A DNA stretch of 64,000 nucleotides from Lysinibacillus irui (lineage in GTDB: Bacteria > Bacillota > Bacilli > Bacillales_A > Planococcaceae). The stretch lies in the NCBI RefSeq assembly GCF_028877475.1, contig NZ_CP113527.1:179501-243500 (forward strand), written 5' to 3'. Positions within the stretch are counted from its first letter, which is position 1; each line of letters begins with the position of its first letter. Of this stretch, positions 43,416-52,317 are shown piece by piece. The position numbers and the translations under genes are program-made. The notes below the pieces were generated by a model, which saw nothing but the letters and a program-made list of their open reading frames with translations, made no database searches and had not been told where the DNA came from.

Positions 43416-43424
43416 TTTCAACAT

Positions 43425-43499
43425 TGGGGTATAGCCAAGCGGTAAGGCAACGGATTTTGATTCCGTCATGCCTAGGTTCGAATCCTAGTACCCCAGCCA
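43425..43499 (+). tRNA. tRNA-Gln (TTG)
   Basis: Acceptor TGGGGTA/TACCCCA, anticodon TTG, CCA encoded. Confidence 0.95.
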
Positions 43500-43513
43500 T
43501 TTTTTTCTTTAAC

Positions 43514-43586
43514 GAGCCATTAGCTCAGTTGGTAGAGCATCTGACTTTTAATCAGAGGGTCGAAGGTTCGAGTCCTTCATGGCTCA
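43514..43586 (+). tRNA. tRNA-Lys (TTT)
   Basis: Acceptor GAGCCAT/ATGGCTC, anticodon TTT. The bases after the discriminator A are TCA, not CCA, so the CCA end must be added after processing. Confidence 0.95.
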
Positions 43587-43603
43587 TCATTTTTATTTAC
43601 TAA

Positions 43604-43680
<77 letters not shown>

Positions 43681-43694
43681 ATAAATATATTTTA

Positions 43695-43771
43695 CGGAAT
43701 GTAGCTCAGCTTGGTAGAGCACTTGGTTTGGGACCAAGGGGTCGTAGGTTCGAATCCTGTCATTCCGACCA
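43695..43771 (+). tRNA. tRNA-Pro (TGG)
   Basis: Acceptor CGGAATG/CATTCCG, anticodon TGG, CCA encoded. Confidence 0.95.
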
Positions 43772-43785
43772 TCTTTTATTTAAAT

Positions 43786-43861
43786 GGGGCCTTAGCTCAG
43801 CTGGGAGAGCGCCTGCCTTGCACGCAGGAGGTCAGCGGTTCGATCCCGCTAGGCTCCACCA
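43786..43861 (+). tRNA. tRNA-Ala (TGC)
   Basis: Acceptor GGGGCCT/AGGCTCC, including the G3-T70 wobble pair recognised by alanyl-tRNA synthetase. Anticodon TGC, CCA encoded. Confidence 0.95.
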
Positions 43862-43874
43862 TTTCAATATTTTT

Positions 43875-43967
43875 GGAGGTATACCCAAGTCTGGCTGAAG
43901 GGATCGGTCTTGAAAACCGACAGGCGGGTAACACCGCGCGGGGGTTCGAATCCCTCTACCTCCTCCA
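43875..43967 (+). tRNA. tRNA-Ser (TGA)
   Basis: 93 bases with long variable arm. Acceptor GGAGGTA/TACCTCC, anticodon TGA, CCA encoded. Confidence 0.95.
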
Positions 43968-43971
43968 TTTC

Positions 43972-44047
43972 GGGTCAGTAGCTCAGTTGGTAGAGCATTA
44001 GATTGAAGCTCTAAGTGTCGGCGGTTCGATTCCGTCCTGACCCACCA
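43972..44047 (+). tRNA. tRNA-Phe (GAA)
   Basis: Acceptor GGGTCAG/CTGACCC, anticodon GAA, CCA encoded. Confidence 0.95.
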
Positions 44048-44053
44048 TTATTT

Positions 44054-44127
44054 GCGGGTGTAGTTTAATGGTAAAACCTCAGCCTTCCAAGCTGATGTCG
44101 TGAGTTCGATTCTCATCACCCGCTCCA
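44054..44127 (+). tRNA. tRNA-Gly (TCC)
   Basis: Acceptor GCGGGTG/CACCCGC, anticodon TCC, CCA encoded. Confidence 0.95.
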
Positions 44128-44131
44128 AAAT

Positions 44132-44205
<74 letters not shown>

Positions 44206-44212
44206 TCATTAT

Positions 44213-44289
44213 TCCGAAGTAGCTCAGTTGGTAGTAGCACCTGACTGTTAATCAGGTTGTCGCAGGTTCGAGTCCTGCCTTCGGAGCCA
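44213..44289 (+). tRNA. tRNA-Asn (GTT)
   Basis: Acceptor TCCGAAG/CTTCGGA, anticodon GTT, CCA encoded. The D-loop is one base longer than in its neighbours (GGTAGTAGC). Confidence 0.93.
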
Positions 44290-44290
44290 C

Positions 44291-44362
44291 GGCCCGTTGG
44301 TCAAGTGGTTAAGACACCGCCCTTTCACGGCGGTAACACGGGTTCGAATCCCGTACGGGTCA
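44291..44362 (+). tRNA. tRNA-Glu (TTC)
   Basis: Acceptor GGCCCGT/ACGGGTC, anticodon TTC. The end reads A-TCA, so CCA is not encoded. It begins two bases after tRNA-Asn. Confidence 0.95.
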
Positions 44363-44364
44363 TC

Positions 44365-44401
44365 AAGCATGTAGCACAGATGTGTGTTACATGCTTTTTT
44401 C
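44365..44401 (+). terminator. terminator of the rRNA-tRNA operon
   Basis: AAGCATGTA, loop, TACATGCTT and TTTTTT, directly after the last tRNA. Confidence 0.9.
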
Positions 44402-44651
44402 TATATGTAGATGTTCAACCAAGACTATAAAACCATTAAAAGGTTCTGTAGCTTTTTTATGGTGAACATAGGACAGTATAAGTGCTTTAGCTCATTTCAA
44501 GGTCCTGTTCCATTTATCAATCACATGTTTCACCCACTAATAAATTTGAACAAACTATTTCATATATGCAATATGTATGTTTTTTCAACAGCTATTTTCA
44601 TGGTGCTTGCCGTATCGTTGCTCTAATATGAGGGTAAGTGGAGGAATCGAT

Positions 44652-45698
44652 ATGAGTATACAGGAGATAGAGCAATTCTTAAGTCAATATCAGAAAGAAC
44701 AAAATAAATCAGATCTTTGGTTAGAGAATAGATTGCAAGAGATTAAGAGTGAAGGTGAATATTACCCCACAACAGAGGAACTAGTTTTTGGAGCACGTGT
44801 CGCATGGCGTAATAGTAACAAATGTATTGGACGCTTGTTTTGGCAGTCATTGCATGTAGTAGACGCACGAGATCTTTTAGACGAAGAGGATATTTTTCGA
44901 AAATTACTAGAGCATATCGATTATGCAACAAATAGTGGGAAAATCCGCCCTACAATAACCGTGTTTGCCTCAGATCGAGTACGGATTTGGAATCACCAAC
45001 TTATCCGTTATGCGGGCTATGAAACGGAATTAGGTGTTATAGGTGATTCTCATTCTGTTGCGTTTACACAAGTATGTGAAACGCTAGGCTGGAAAAGTGA
45101 GAGAACAGCTTTTGATGTGTTACCACTTGTTATACAAGTAGATGGGCGAGCTCCAAGGCTGTTTACAATTCCAGCAGAATATATTTTAGAGGTGCCAATC
45201 CGCCATCCAGAGGAAGCTGAAATAGAAAAATTAGAGATGAAATGGTATGCTGTACCCATTATCTCGAGTATGCGTTTTCGAATGGCAGGCATTGATTACC
45301 AAGCTGCTCCTTTTAATGGTTGGTATATGGGGACAGAAATTGGAGCACGTAATTTAGCTGATCATGACCGCTATAATATGCTACCAGCTATTGCTGAGAT
45401 TTTTAATCTTGATACAACCAAACAAGCTTCTCTTTGGCGTGATCGTGCATTAGTGGAGCTTAATATAGCAGTTCTCCATTCCTTTAAAGAAGATGGGGTA
45501 AGCATTGTCGATCATCATACAGCGGCTCAGCAGTTTAAATTGTTTGAGGAAGCAGAGCTATCGGCTGAACGGGAAGTTACAGGCAACTGGACATGGTTAA
45601 TTCCACCGCTTTCACCTGCAACAACGCATATTTTCCATAAGCCCTATGTAAATGTCTATCATACACCAAATTATTTTTATCAAAAACCATGCTATTAA
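44652..45698 (+). CDS. nos: bacterial nitric oxide synthase, oxygenase domain
   Basis: 348 residues from the ATG at 44652 (GGAGG seven bases upstream). It oxidises L-arginine to NO and citrulline, drawing electrons from general reductases because bacterial NOS lacks a reductase domain. The haem-thiolate Cys58 is in AWRNSNKCIGRLFW; the substrate-pocket segment FNGWYMGTEIGARNLAD, with the Glu that binds arginine, and the pterin-site GNWTWLIPPLSPATTHIFH are present. In Bacillus bNOS protects against oxidative stress and antibiotics. An uncharacterised gene follows 73 bases later on the same strand. Confidence 0.96.
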   Translation: MSIQEIEQFLSQYQKEQNKSDLWLENRLQEIKSEGEYYPTTEELVFGARVAWRNSNKCIGRLFWQSLHVVDARDLLDEEDIFRKLLEHIDYATNSGKIRPTITVFASDRVRIWNHQLIRYAGYETELGVIGDSHSVAFTQVCETLGWKSERTAFDVLPLVIQVDGRAPRLFTIPAEYILEVPIRHPEEAEIEKLEMKWYAVPIISSMRFRMAGIDYQAAPFNGWYMGTEIGARNLADHDRYNMLPAIAEIFNLDTTKQASLWRDRALVELNIAVLHSFKEDGVSIVDHHTAAQQFKLFEEAELSAEREVTGNWTWLIPPLSPATTHIFHKPYVNVYHTPNYFYQKPCY

Positions 45699-45771
45699 CA
45701 ATAGAAGACTCTTCAATTTCCTATCAGTAAATTTATCAATTAATTGTATTTTAAGAAGAGGGTGATCCACT

Positions 45772-46302
45772 ATGTTGGAGCAGCAAATTCCAGATATCCC
45801 GTGGCAACAATTGACCACACCTTATGGAAGAGGTGCAGCCATTCCGCAGCTGATTGAAGAGGAAAATTACCGACAACTAGCTGAGTTAATTGAACATCAA
45901 GGTACACTTTGGCAGGTGACACCATGGGTTTTGTTAATCCTTTTAAAAAAGCTGGGTAGTCAAGATAAGGAGGATGTCTCCTTACAAGAAATTGAACTTT
46001 ATTTAGCCGTTGCTCAGGCGATTACTGTGGATTATTTAGAGCCAACACAAACTGTTCAACCCATGCAGAAGCTGCTAGATAGAAACTACTTATGGACAGA
46101 AAATGAAGAGGATGACGATCAAGAGTGGGAAAGAGAAACGCCGACGGGCTATGAGCAGACAGCATTTTTAAGCTATTATTATTTCAGCTATCTACTCTTA
46201 CAAGAGGCTATCCCTAGTTTAACGGCTATTACAGTGCACAATAACGAAGCAGCAGACCGTCTTGCGGAACTGCTAAGGTTATTAGAGCAGCTGAATAAAT
46301 AG
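45772..46302 (+). CDS. unrecognised acidic 176-residue protein downstream of nos
   Basis: No signal peptide, membrane segment or known motif is visible. It is Glu/Gln/Leu-rich and mainly helical, with an acidic stretch ENEEDDDQEWERE around residues 108-120 and a C-terminal leucine-rich helix (RLAELLRLLEQL). GAGGGTGAT lies upstream of the ATG at 45772. The 73-base gap after nos holds no clear terminator, so the two may share a transcript. A function cannot be inferred. Confidence 0.6.
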   Translation: MLEQQIPDIPWQQLTTPYGRGAAIPQLIEEENYRQLAELIEHQGTLWQVTPWVLLILLKKLGSQDKEDVSLQEIELYLAVAQAITVDYLEPTQTVQPMQKLLDRNYLWTENEEDDDQEWERETPTGYEQTAFLSYYYFSYLLLQEAIPSLTAITVHNNEAADRLAELLRLLEQLNK

Positions 46303-46313
46303 GTTGATAAAAA

Positions 46314-46348
46314 AGCAGATGAGAAACATATGCCATTTCCCATCTGCT
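46314..46348 (-). terminator. terminator between convergent genes, strongest for the MFS gene
   Basis: AGCAGATG-A-GAAA...TTTC-C-CATCTGCT. On the - strand it is followed by TTTTTT. Confidence 0.75.
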
Positions 46349-46353
46349 CCAAT

Positions 46354-47562
46354 TTAATGGACATATTCATCTTTAGAAGCTCTCATTGAGCAGAAGAAAA
46401 GTACCATTGCCACAACTACAAAAAGCCAGCCAGCAATATCCCAGCCACCGAATAAATCATGCAAGTAGCCAAAAAGAATAGGACCAATTGCGGCAAATAA
46501 ATACCCTAAAGATTGTGCAAAGCCTGATAAATCTGCTGCTTCAAAGGCAGTACGGGTGCGAAGGGTGAAAAACATCATGGCTAATGCGAATGAAGAACCA
46601 CCTGCTAATCCTAGAAGGACCATCCAAAGTACTCCAAGGCTTGTCCATTCCATTACAACACCAACAAAGCCTACTAAATAGAACGACGTAAACATCAGTA
46701 CAAGAGGTCGCTGTGAAGTCATTTTACTAGCAATAATAGGCACAGCTAATGCCATTGGAACTTGAGAGAATTGCATAATAGAAAACATCCAGCCAGCCTT
46801 ATCAGGAGCTAATCCTTGGGCAATATAGATTTCTGGAATCCAAGCTGCAGTCGTGTAGAATAATAAAGACTGTAAACCCATTGCGCCTGTGACGGCCCAC
46901 GTAACAGGTGATTTCCATAGTGGTGGACCTGACTTTTTAGATGAGGTAGTTGGTTCAGGTTTATTTGATTTTAATTGAGGTATCCAAATTAAAATCGTAA
47001 CGACAACAAGTACAAGAGCAATGGCCAAAGCCCCTTGCCAGCCTAATGATGAATTAGCTATTGGATAGCTAATACCTGCGCCAAGGCCAGCAGTTAAATT
47101 CATGGACATGGTGAAGAAGGCCATCAGTAAGCCTACATGGTATGGAAATTTCAATTTTAGTAATCCTGGAATGAGTACATTTCCAAAAGATATTGCTACG
47201 CCAATTAGCATAGTACCAAATATAAGTAATCCTGTTGTTCCAAGTGAGCGTAGAACTATCCCTAAGGCCAATAGAATAGTGGATAAAAATAAAGTAAGCT
47301 CAAGCCCTAGTTTACGTGCTACGATAGGTGCAAAAGGCGATATGATGGCAAAAGCAAGCAATGGAATAGTTGTTAGAAAGCCTGCTAATACATTAGAGAT
47401 ACCAAGATCATCACGGATAAAGGATATGATTGGACCAACAACAGTTAATGGCATTCGTAATGTAGAGGCAATAAAAATAACCCCAAAGACTAAAAGTAAT
47501 GTTGTTCCTTTCCAGCTAATTTTTTTACTTGGATAACTAGCGGAATGATCATTTGTAGTCAA
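46354..47562 (-). CDS. MFS transporter, CynX/NimT family
   Basis: 402 residues, 12 membrane segments. STLRMPLTVVGPIISFIRDD at the N-terminus and the first-half motif FAPIVARKLGLE fit the cyanate/2-nitroimidazole (CynX/NimT) branch of the major facilitator superfamily. The substrate of such proteins in Bacillales is usually unknown. The TTG at 47562 is the start that fits GGGGGGAG upstream; no in-frame ATG precedes the first membrane helix closely. It converges with the gene pair nos-orf176 and is divergent from the lysine permease. Confidence 0.8.
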   Translation of the reverse strand: MTTNDHSASYPSKKISWKGTTLLLVFGVIFIASTLRMPLTVVGPIISFIRDDLGISNVLAGFLTTIPLLAFAIISPFAPIVARKLGLELTLFLSTILLALGIVLRSLGTTGLLIFGTMLIGVAISFGNVLIPGLLKLKFPYHVGLLMAFFTMSMNLTAGLGAGISYPIANSSLGWQGALAIALVLVVVTILIWIPQLKSNKPEPTTSSKKSGPPLWKSPVTWAVTGAMGLQSLLFYTTAAWIPEIYIAQGLAPDKAGWMFSIMQFSQVPMALAVPIIASKMTSQRPLVLMFTSFYLVGFVGVVMEWTSLGVLWMVLLGLAGGSSFALAMMFFTLRTRTAFEAADLSGFAQSLGYLFAAIGPILFGYLHDLFGGWDIAGWLFVVVAMVLFFCSMRASKDEYVH

Positions 47563-47743
47563 AATAACTCCCCCCTGTTATTAACCATTCTAATTGAACT
47601 ACTATAACACTTTATCACACTATTAAAAATAGTAGAAGATTCATAAAATACAGAACATTTTCCGTGTTGTTGAAATGTCTATGGTCTTATGTTAGTATAA
47701 TAATCATCATAAATTTAATAATTATATGCCTCATGTTTGTATT

Positions 47744-47911
47744 GAGGTAGAGGTCGCGATATTTATAAGTATGCTAATTGAAATGACAAGCATTGATGAG
47801 ATTAGCTGAAAGGAAATATTGCCGAAGTGTGAGGGGACTTGAAAACCTCATGCTGGGGCTGTCTCCGAAAGGAACAGAACTGTCACGTTTGTACAACGTG
47901 TTGAGCTATCA
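47744..47911 (+). ncRNA. lysine riboswitch (L box)
   Basis: Conserved blocks of the lysine aptamer: GGTAGAGGTCGCGAT, AGCTGAAAGGAAATATTGCC, GAAG, TGCTGGGGCTGTC, GGAACAGAACTGTCAC and GAGCTATC. GGTAG/CTATC can close the first stem. A terminator and an amino acid permease gene follow. Confidence 0.92.
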
Positions 47912-47937
47912 TTTAGGAAAAACTGAGGATTAACTTA

Positions 47938-47971
47938 GCCATCACATTGTTCATGTGATGGCATTTTTTTG
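47938..47971 (+). terminator. riboswitch-controlled terminator in the permease leader
   Basis: GCCATCACAT, five-base loop, ATGTGATGGC, ATTTTTTT, 27 bases after the L box. Confidence 0.85.
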
Positions 47972-47998
47972 CCTCATAAATAGGAAGGAAGCTATATC

Positions 47999-49462
47999 GT
48001 GAGTGAAATAAAAGTAAATCAGCTCGGTCATAACGAACCAAAGCTGAAAAAAGAATTAAAAAGCCGTCATATTACAATGATTTCTTTAGGCGGTACAATT
48101 GGTACGGGGCTATTTTTAGCTAGTGGTGGTGCCATTGCACAAGCAGGGCCAGGAGGCGCATTGCTTGCCTATGCCTTAATTGGTGTTATGGTGTACTTCC
48201 TAATGACGAGCTTAGGAGAGATGGCTGCTTATATGCCATCATCAGGTTCATTTAGTACGTATGCAACAAAATTCGTAGATCCAGCACTAGGCTTCGCTTT
48301 AGGTTGGAACTATTGGTATAACTGGGCAATTACGATTGCAGCAGAAATTGCAGCAGTGTCTTTAATAATGAAATATTGGTTCCCAGATAGCTCATCAGCA
48401 CTTTGGACAGTATTATTTATTGCTGTTGTGCTAACGTTTAATTTACTTTCTGTAAAGAGCTATGGTGAAAGTGAATATTGGTTTGCTATGATTAAAGTAG
48501 CAACGGTCATTGTTTTTATTATTATTAGTTTATTAATGATTTTTGGTATTTTAGGTGGTCAGGCACCTGTAGGCTTCACAAATTTCTTTATTAGTGATGG
48601 GCCATTCCATGGGGGCTTCCTTGCTACCTTTGGTATTTTCCTGGCTGCAGGGTTTTCATTCCAAGGAACAGAGCTTCTAGGTATAACAGCTGGTGAAACT
48701 GATGATCCAGGTAAAAATATTCCGAAAGCTGTAAAATCCGTATTCTGGCGTATTCTTTTATTCTATATTTTAGCAATTGGTGCAATAGGAATGCTGATTC
48801 CTTTCACAGATGAGCGCCTATTATCAGAAGATATTGCAGTATCACCATTTACATTAGTGTTTGATCGCTTAGGTATCGCCTTTGCTGCGTCGTTAATGAA
48901 CGCTATTATTTTAACGGCTATGCTATCAGCAGGTAACTCAGGGCTTTATGCATCATCTCGTATGTTATGGCAATTAGCGGTGGATGGTCATGCGCCTAAA
49001 ATCTTTACAAAGCTTAGTCGCCGTGGTATTCCAATTTACGCGCTACTAGCAACATTAGCTGTAGGCTGTTTAGCATTTTTAGCGTCATTTTTCGGTGACG
49101 GTGTGGTGTATATCTGGCTATTAAATGCCTCTGGAATGTCTGGCTTTATTGCATGGCTTGGCATTGCATTTAGTCATTATCGTTTCCGTCGTGCATTCGA
49201 CGCACAGGGCTTAGATCCAAAGCTATTACCTTATAAAGCAAAATTGTATCCATTCGGACCACTATTCGCCTTTACAGTTTGTATGATTGTGGTCATTGGA
49301 CAAAATTACACAGCCTTTACAGGAGACAAAATCGATTGGTACGGTATTCTAGTTTCTTATATTGGAATTCCATTTTTCTTACTATTATGGTTAGGCTATA
49401 AAATTAAACATAAAACAAAAATGCTTCCACTTAATGAGTGTGATTTAAAAGTGGAGGATTAA
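47999..49462 (+). CDS. lysP: APC family amino acid permease, probably lysine-specific
   Basis: 487 residues with 12 membrane segments. The APC-superfamily opening SRHITMISLGGTIGTGLFLA (glycine-rich helix 1) and YMPSSGSFSTYATKFVDPAL are close to LysP-type permeases. The lysine riboswitch in its leader is the main reason to call it a lysine transporter; expression should fall when lysine is abundant. The start is GTG at 47999, with AGGAAGGAAG upstream. Monocistronic, with its own terminator. Confidence 0.88.
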   Translation: MSEIKVNQLGHNEPKLKKELKSRHITMISLGGTIGTGLFLASGGAIAQAGPGGALLAYALIGVMVYFLMTSLGEMAAYMPSSGSFSTYATKFVDPALGFALGWNYWYNWAITIAAEIAAVSLIMKYWFPDSSSALWTVLFIAVVLTFNLLSVKSYGESEYWFAMIKVATVIVFIIISLLMIFGILGGQAPVGFTNFFISDGPFHGGFLATFGIFLAAGFSFQGTELLGITAGETDDPGKNIPKAVKSVFWRILLFYILAIGAIGMLIPFTDERLLSEDIAVSPFTLVFDRLGIAFAASLMNAIILTAMLSAGNSGLYASSRMLWQLAVDGHAPKIFTKLSRRGIPIYALLATLAVGCLAFLASFFGDGVVYIWLLNASGMSGFIAWLGIAFSHYRFRRAFDAQGLDPKLLPYKAKLYPFGPLFAFTVCMIVVIGQNYTAFTGDKIDWYGILVSYIGIPFFLLLWLGYKIKHKTKMLPLNECDLKVED

Positions 49463-49468
49463 ATAGAA

Positions 49469-49517
49469 AAGCTGTTCTGTATACCGTTGTATGACGGTTG
49501 ATAGGACGGCTTTTTTA
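49469..49517 (+). terminator. intrinsic terminator of the lysine permease gene
   Basis: AAGCTGT...ACGGCTT with inner CCGT/ACGG, followed by TTTTTTA. Confidence 0.7.
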
Positions 49518-49625
49518 TATTTGGGCGTTAAATTTATTTCTTAATCTATATCATATATATGGTAATATACTATAGATGTGGAAAGTCATACTAATGGCTT
49601 TTTAGTTAGGAAGAGGTGCATGAAA

Positions 49626-50318
49626 ATGCAAAAACATATTTTACTAGTTGAAGATGATGAGGCTATTCGTGAAATGGTAGAAAACTTTTTACTATTGGAA
49701 GGCTTCGGTGTTACAACTGCAAAGAATGGAGAAGAGGCATTACAGTATTGTTTAAACCATTCATTTGATTTAGTTATCTTAGATATTATGATTCCTAAAC
49801 TTAATGGATTAGAAGTACTAAAAATAATTCGAGAACAAGCAGCGCTTCCTATCATCATTATGTCAGCAAAGGATAGTGATGTAGATAAAGCTTTAGGGTT
49901 AGGCTTAGGTGCAGATGATTATATTGCTAAACCATTTTCTATGCTAGAGTTTTCTGCTCGCGTAAAAGCCGTTATTAGACGAGCAACCAAATATTCTAGT
50001 CAAGTGGATAACAAACAAGATGTAGTAGTGATCGATAATTTAACGATAAATATGATTAACTTTTCTGTAGATAAAGATGGGCAAGAAGTGAAACTAACAT
50101 CTAAGGAATTTGCCATTTTAAAATTGCTTGTAACAAATCGCCAGCGAGTTTTTACTAAGGAGCAAATTTATCAGACAATATGGAAAGATACTTACTACGG
50201 TGATGAAAATATTATTAATGTACATATAAGAAGACTTCGCGAAAAAATTGAAGATGATCCGTCTAATCCTCATTATATAAAAACGCTGTGGGGAATTGGC
50301 TATAAGTTTGAGGGATAA
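49626..50318 (+). CDS. OmpR-family response regulator of an ABC-exporter system
   Basis: 230 residues from the ATG at 49626 (GAGGTG seven bases upstream; ATG at 49620 is too close to that site). The receiver domain has LLVEDDEA, the phospho-acceptor Asp in DLVILDIMIPK and Lys in YIAKPFS. The C-terminal winged helix ends VHIRRLREKIEDDPSNPHYI and KTLWGIGYKFE. It pairs with the histidine kinase three bases downstream. The gene order regulator-kinase-ATPase-permease is that of bacitracin or lantibiotic resistance modules. Confidence 0.9.
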   Translation: MQKHILLVEDDEAIREMVENFLLLEGFGVTTAKNGEEALQYCLNHSFDLVILDIMIPKLNGLEVLKIIREQAALPIIIMSAKDSDVDKALGLGLGADDYIAKPFSMLEFSARVKAVIRRATKYSSQVDNKQDVVVIDNLTINMINFSVDKDGQEVKLTSKEFAILKLLVTNRQRVFTKEQIYQTIWKDTYYGDENIINVHIRRLREKIEDDPSNPHYIKTLWGIGYKFEG

Positions 50319-50321
50319 AAT

Positions 50322-51257
50322 ATGACGTTATGTCTATTACTAATTATTTTGTTGCTGGCGGGTATTATTCTTTATCAAAGAAAAGTAAAAAAAGAACAAG
50401 ATGATACAATCCAATACATGCATGAAAAAATACAAGCAATTGTTAATAAACCAACTAATGAAAAGGTTTTAGTTGCTACGACAAATCCAGAAATTCAGCA
50501 ATTACTGATTACAATAAATGCCTTATTGGATGACAAGCAAAAGGTTCTTGCTACACATCGAAAAATGGAAGATTCAATGAAAAAGATGTTGGCAAATATT
50601 TCACATGATCTTAAAACACCTTTAACAGTTGTATTAGGCTATATTGAAATACTTCAGCTTCAAAGTTCAATTAGTGAGGAAGAGCGACAGCGATTACTCA
50701 CTGGTGTTCATGCTAAAACGTTAGAAGTATTAAAAATCATTCATACATTTTTTGATCTGGCAAAATTAGAGGCAGGAGATGCAAATTATCCAATCACGAA
50801 AATCAATATTTGTGAAATATGCCGAAAAAATATTTTATCCTTTTACGATATGGTCACATCGGTGGGATTAAATATCAATATTTCAATCCCCGAACTTCCT
50901 ATGTATGCCCTTGGTAATGAAGAAGCGTTAGATAGAGTTTTAAACAATCTATTATCAAATGCTATAGCTTATGGAGCGGATGGCAATGTGATTGGCTTAA
51001 CCGTAAGAAATGATGAGACAAACATTTATATTGATGTGTGGGATCAAGGCAAGGGCATTGATGAATATCATATCGATACTGTTTTTGAAAGAATGTATAC
51101 ACTAGAAGACTCTCGAAATAAATCCTTCCAGGGAAGCGGCCTAGGTCTAACCATTACAAAGCGTCTTGTGGAAATAATGGATGGTTCCATCCAGCTATCA
51201 AGTATTCCTTATAAAAAGACCATTTTTACAATTGCTTTAAAACGAATGATGTATTGA
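50322..51257 (+). CDS. sensor histidine kinase of the ABC-exporter system
   Basis: 311 residues. A single N-terminal membrane helix (about 2-16) is followed by a linker and coiled coil with no extracellular sensor domain. The dimerisation/phosphoacceptor box is LANISHDLKTPLTVVLGY, with G boxes DQGKGID and GSGLGLTI. Kinases with so little outside the membrane often receive their signal through the partner transporter. It lies three bases after the response regulator and is followed by a terminator, so kinase and exporter genes may have separate promoters. Confidence 0.9.
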   Translation: MTLCLLLIILLLAGIILYQRKVKKEQDDTIQYMHEKIQAIVNKPTNEKVLVATTNPEIQQLLITINALLDDKQKVLATHRKMEDSMKKMLANISHDLKTPLTVVLGYIEILQLQSSISEEERQRLLTGVHAKTLEVLKIIHTFFDLAKLEAGDANYPITKINICEICRKNILSFYDMVTSVGLNINISIPELPMYALGNEEALDRVLNNLLSNAIAYGADGNVIGLTVRNDETNIYIDVWDQGKGIDEYHIDTVFERMYTLEDSRNKSFQGSGLGLTITKRLVEIMDGSIQLSSIPYKKTIFTIALKRMMY

Positions 51258-51266
51258 ATTCACACT

Positions 51267-51305
51267 GCCTGTAGAGCTTTCAATGCTTTACAGGCTTTTA
51301 TTTTG
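51267..51305 (+). terminator. intrinsic terminator after the kinase gene
   Basis: GCCTGTAGAGC, loop, GCTTTACAGGC, TTTTATTTTG. Confidence 0.75.
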
Positions 51306-51309
51306 CTCT

Positions 51310-51326
51310 TAAGAAATTTGTAAGAA
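51310..51326 (+). promoter_or_regulatory. direct repeat upstream of the ABC genes, likely regulator site
   Basis: TAAGAA at 51310 and 51321, starts 11 bp apart, the spacing of OmpR-family binding sites, 68 bases before the ATPase start. Confidence 0.45.
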
Positions 51327-51393
51327 TCAAGTAATTAATTAGAGAGGTTCATTTTTTATAATGAAACTAGCCACAATTGAGGGAGAGATTTAC

Positions 51394-52317
51394 ATGACAT
51401 ACATTGTAAAAACAAATCAGCTTACGAAAGTGTACGATGGTAAAGAAGTGGTATCCACTGTCAATATGAACGTCAAAAAGGGAGAGATTTATGGATTTTT
51501 AGGTCCAAATGGTGCAGGTAAAACCACTGTCATGAAGATGCTAACAAATCTGACGAAGCCAACAAGCGGGGATGTAGAAATATTTGGCGAAAAGCTGACG
51601 GATCGATCCTATGAAGTACTAAAAAGAATGGGAACGATTATTGAGTATCCTATTTTCTATGAAAAATTGACGGCTAAGGAGACCTTAGAACTGCATTGCG
51701 AATATATGGGGTATTACGATAAAAAAGAAATTGCTCATGTTCTAAATTTAGTAAAATTATCAAATACAGAAGAGAAACGTGTAAAAGACTTTTCTCTAGG
51801 GATGAAACAGAGACTAGGCATTGCACGTGCCATTATAACAAAGCCAGAACTTCTTATTTTAGATGAACCAATTAATGGATTAGATCCTGTAGGGATTAAA
51901 GAGTTGAGAGAGCTCTTCAAAATGCTCTGTAAGGAGTATGGTATTACGATTATCATCTCCAGCCATATATTAGGGGAAATTGAACAATTGGCTGATACAA
52001 TAGGTGTCATTAAGGATGGTAGGCTACTCACGGAAGTTACAATGGAAACAATTAATCGTAATCAAGCAGATTATATTGAAGTCATTGTCAATGATGGCAA
52101 GAAGGCAGCTTTTATTTTAGAAAGTGTATTGAAGATTGCTAATTTTAAGCTGATGGACGACAACTCTATTCGAGTTTATGATTCGACAGTATCCCAAAAG
52201 AGCCTAACAAAAACATTAATTGAACATGACATCGAAATCGAAGAGATAAGCAAAAAAACAAGCTCACTTGAGGATTATTTCCTAAAATTAATCAATGGAG
52301 GAGTTGTCCATGCTTAA
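51394..52317 (+). CDS. ABC transporter ATP-binding protein, BcrA type
   Basis: 307 residues from the ATG at 51394 (GGGAGAG six bases upstream). Walker A GPNGAGKT, signature FSLGMKQRLGIARAI and Walker B LLILDEPINGLDP are intact. The roughly 100-residue C-terminal extension and overall length match the bacitracin-exporter subunit BcrA and lantibiotic-immunity ATPases. Its last codons overlap the start of the permease by eight bases, so the two are translationally coupled. Probably exports or detoxifies a peptide antibiotic. Confidence 0.9.
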   Translation: MTYIVKTNQLTKVYDGKEVVSTVNMNVKKGEIYGFLGPNGAGKTTVMKMLTNLTKPTSGDVEIFGEKLTDRSYEVLKRMGTIIEYPIFYEKLTAKETLELHCEYMGYYDKKEIAHVLNLVKLSNTEEKRVKDFSLGMKQRLGIARAIITKPELLILDEPINGLDPVGIKELRELFKMLCKEYGITIIISSHILGEIEQLADTIGVIKDGRLLTEVTMETINRNQADYIEVIVNDGKKAAFILESVLKIANFKLMDDNSIRVYDSTVSQKSLTKTLIEHDIEIEEISKKTSSLEDYFLKLINGGVVHA

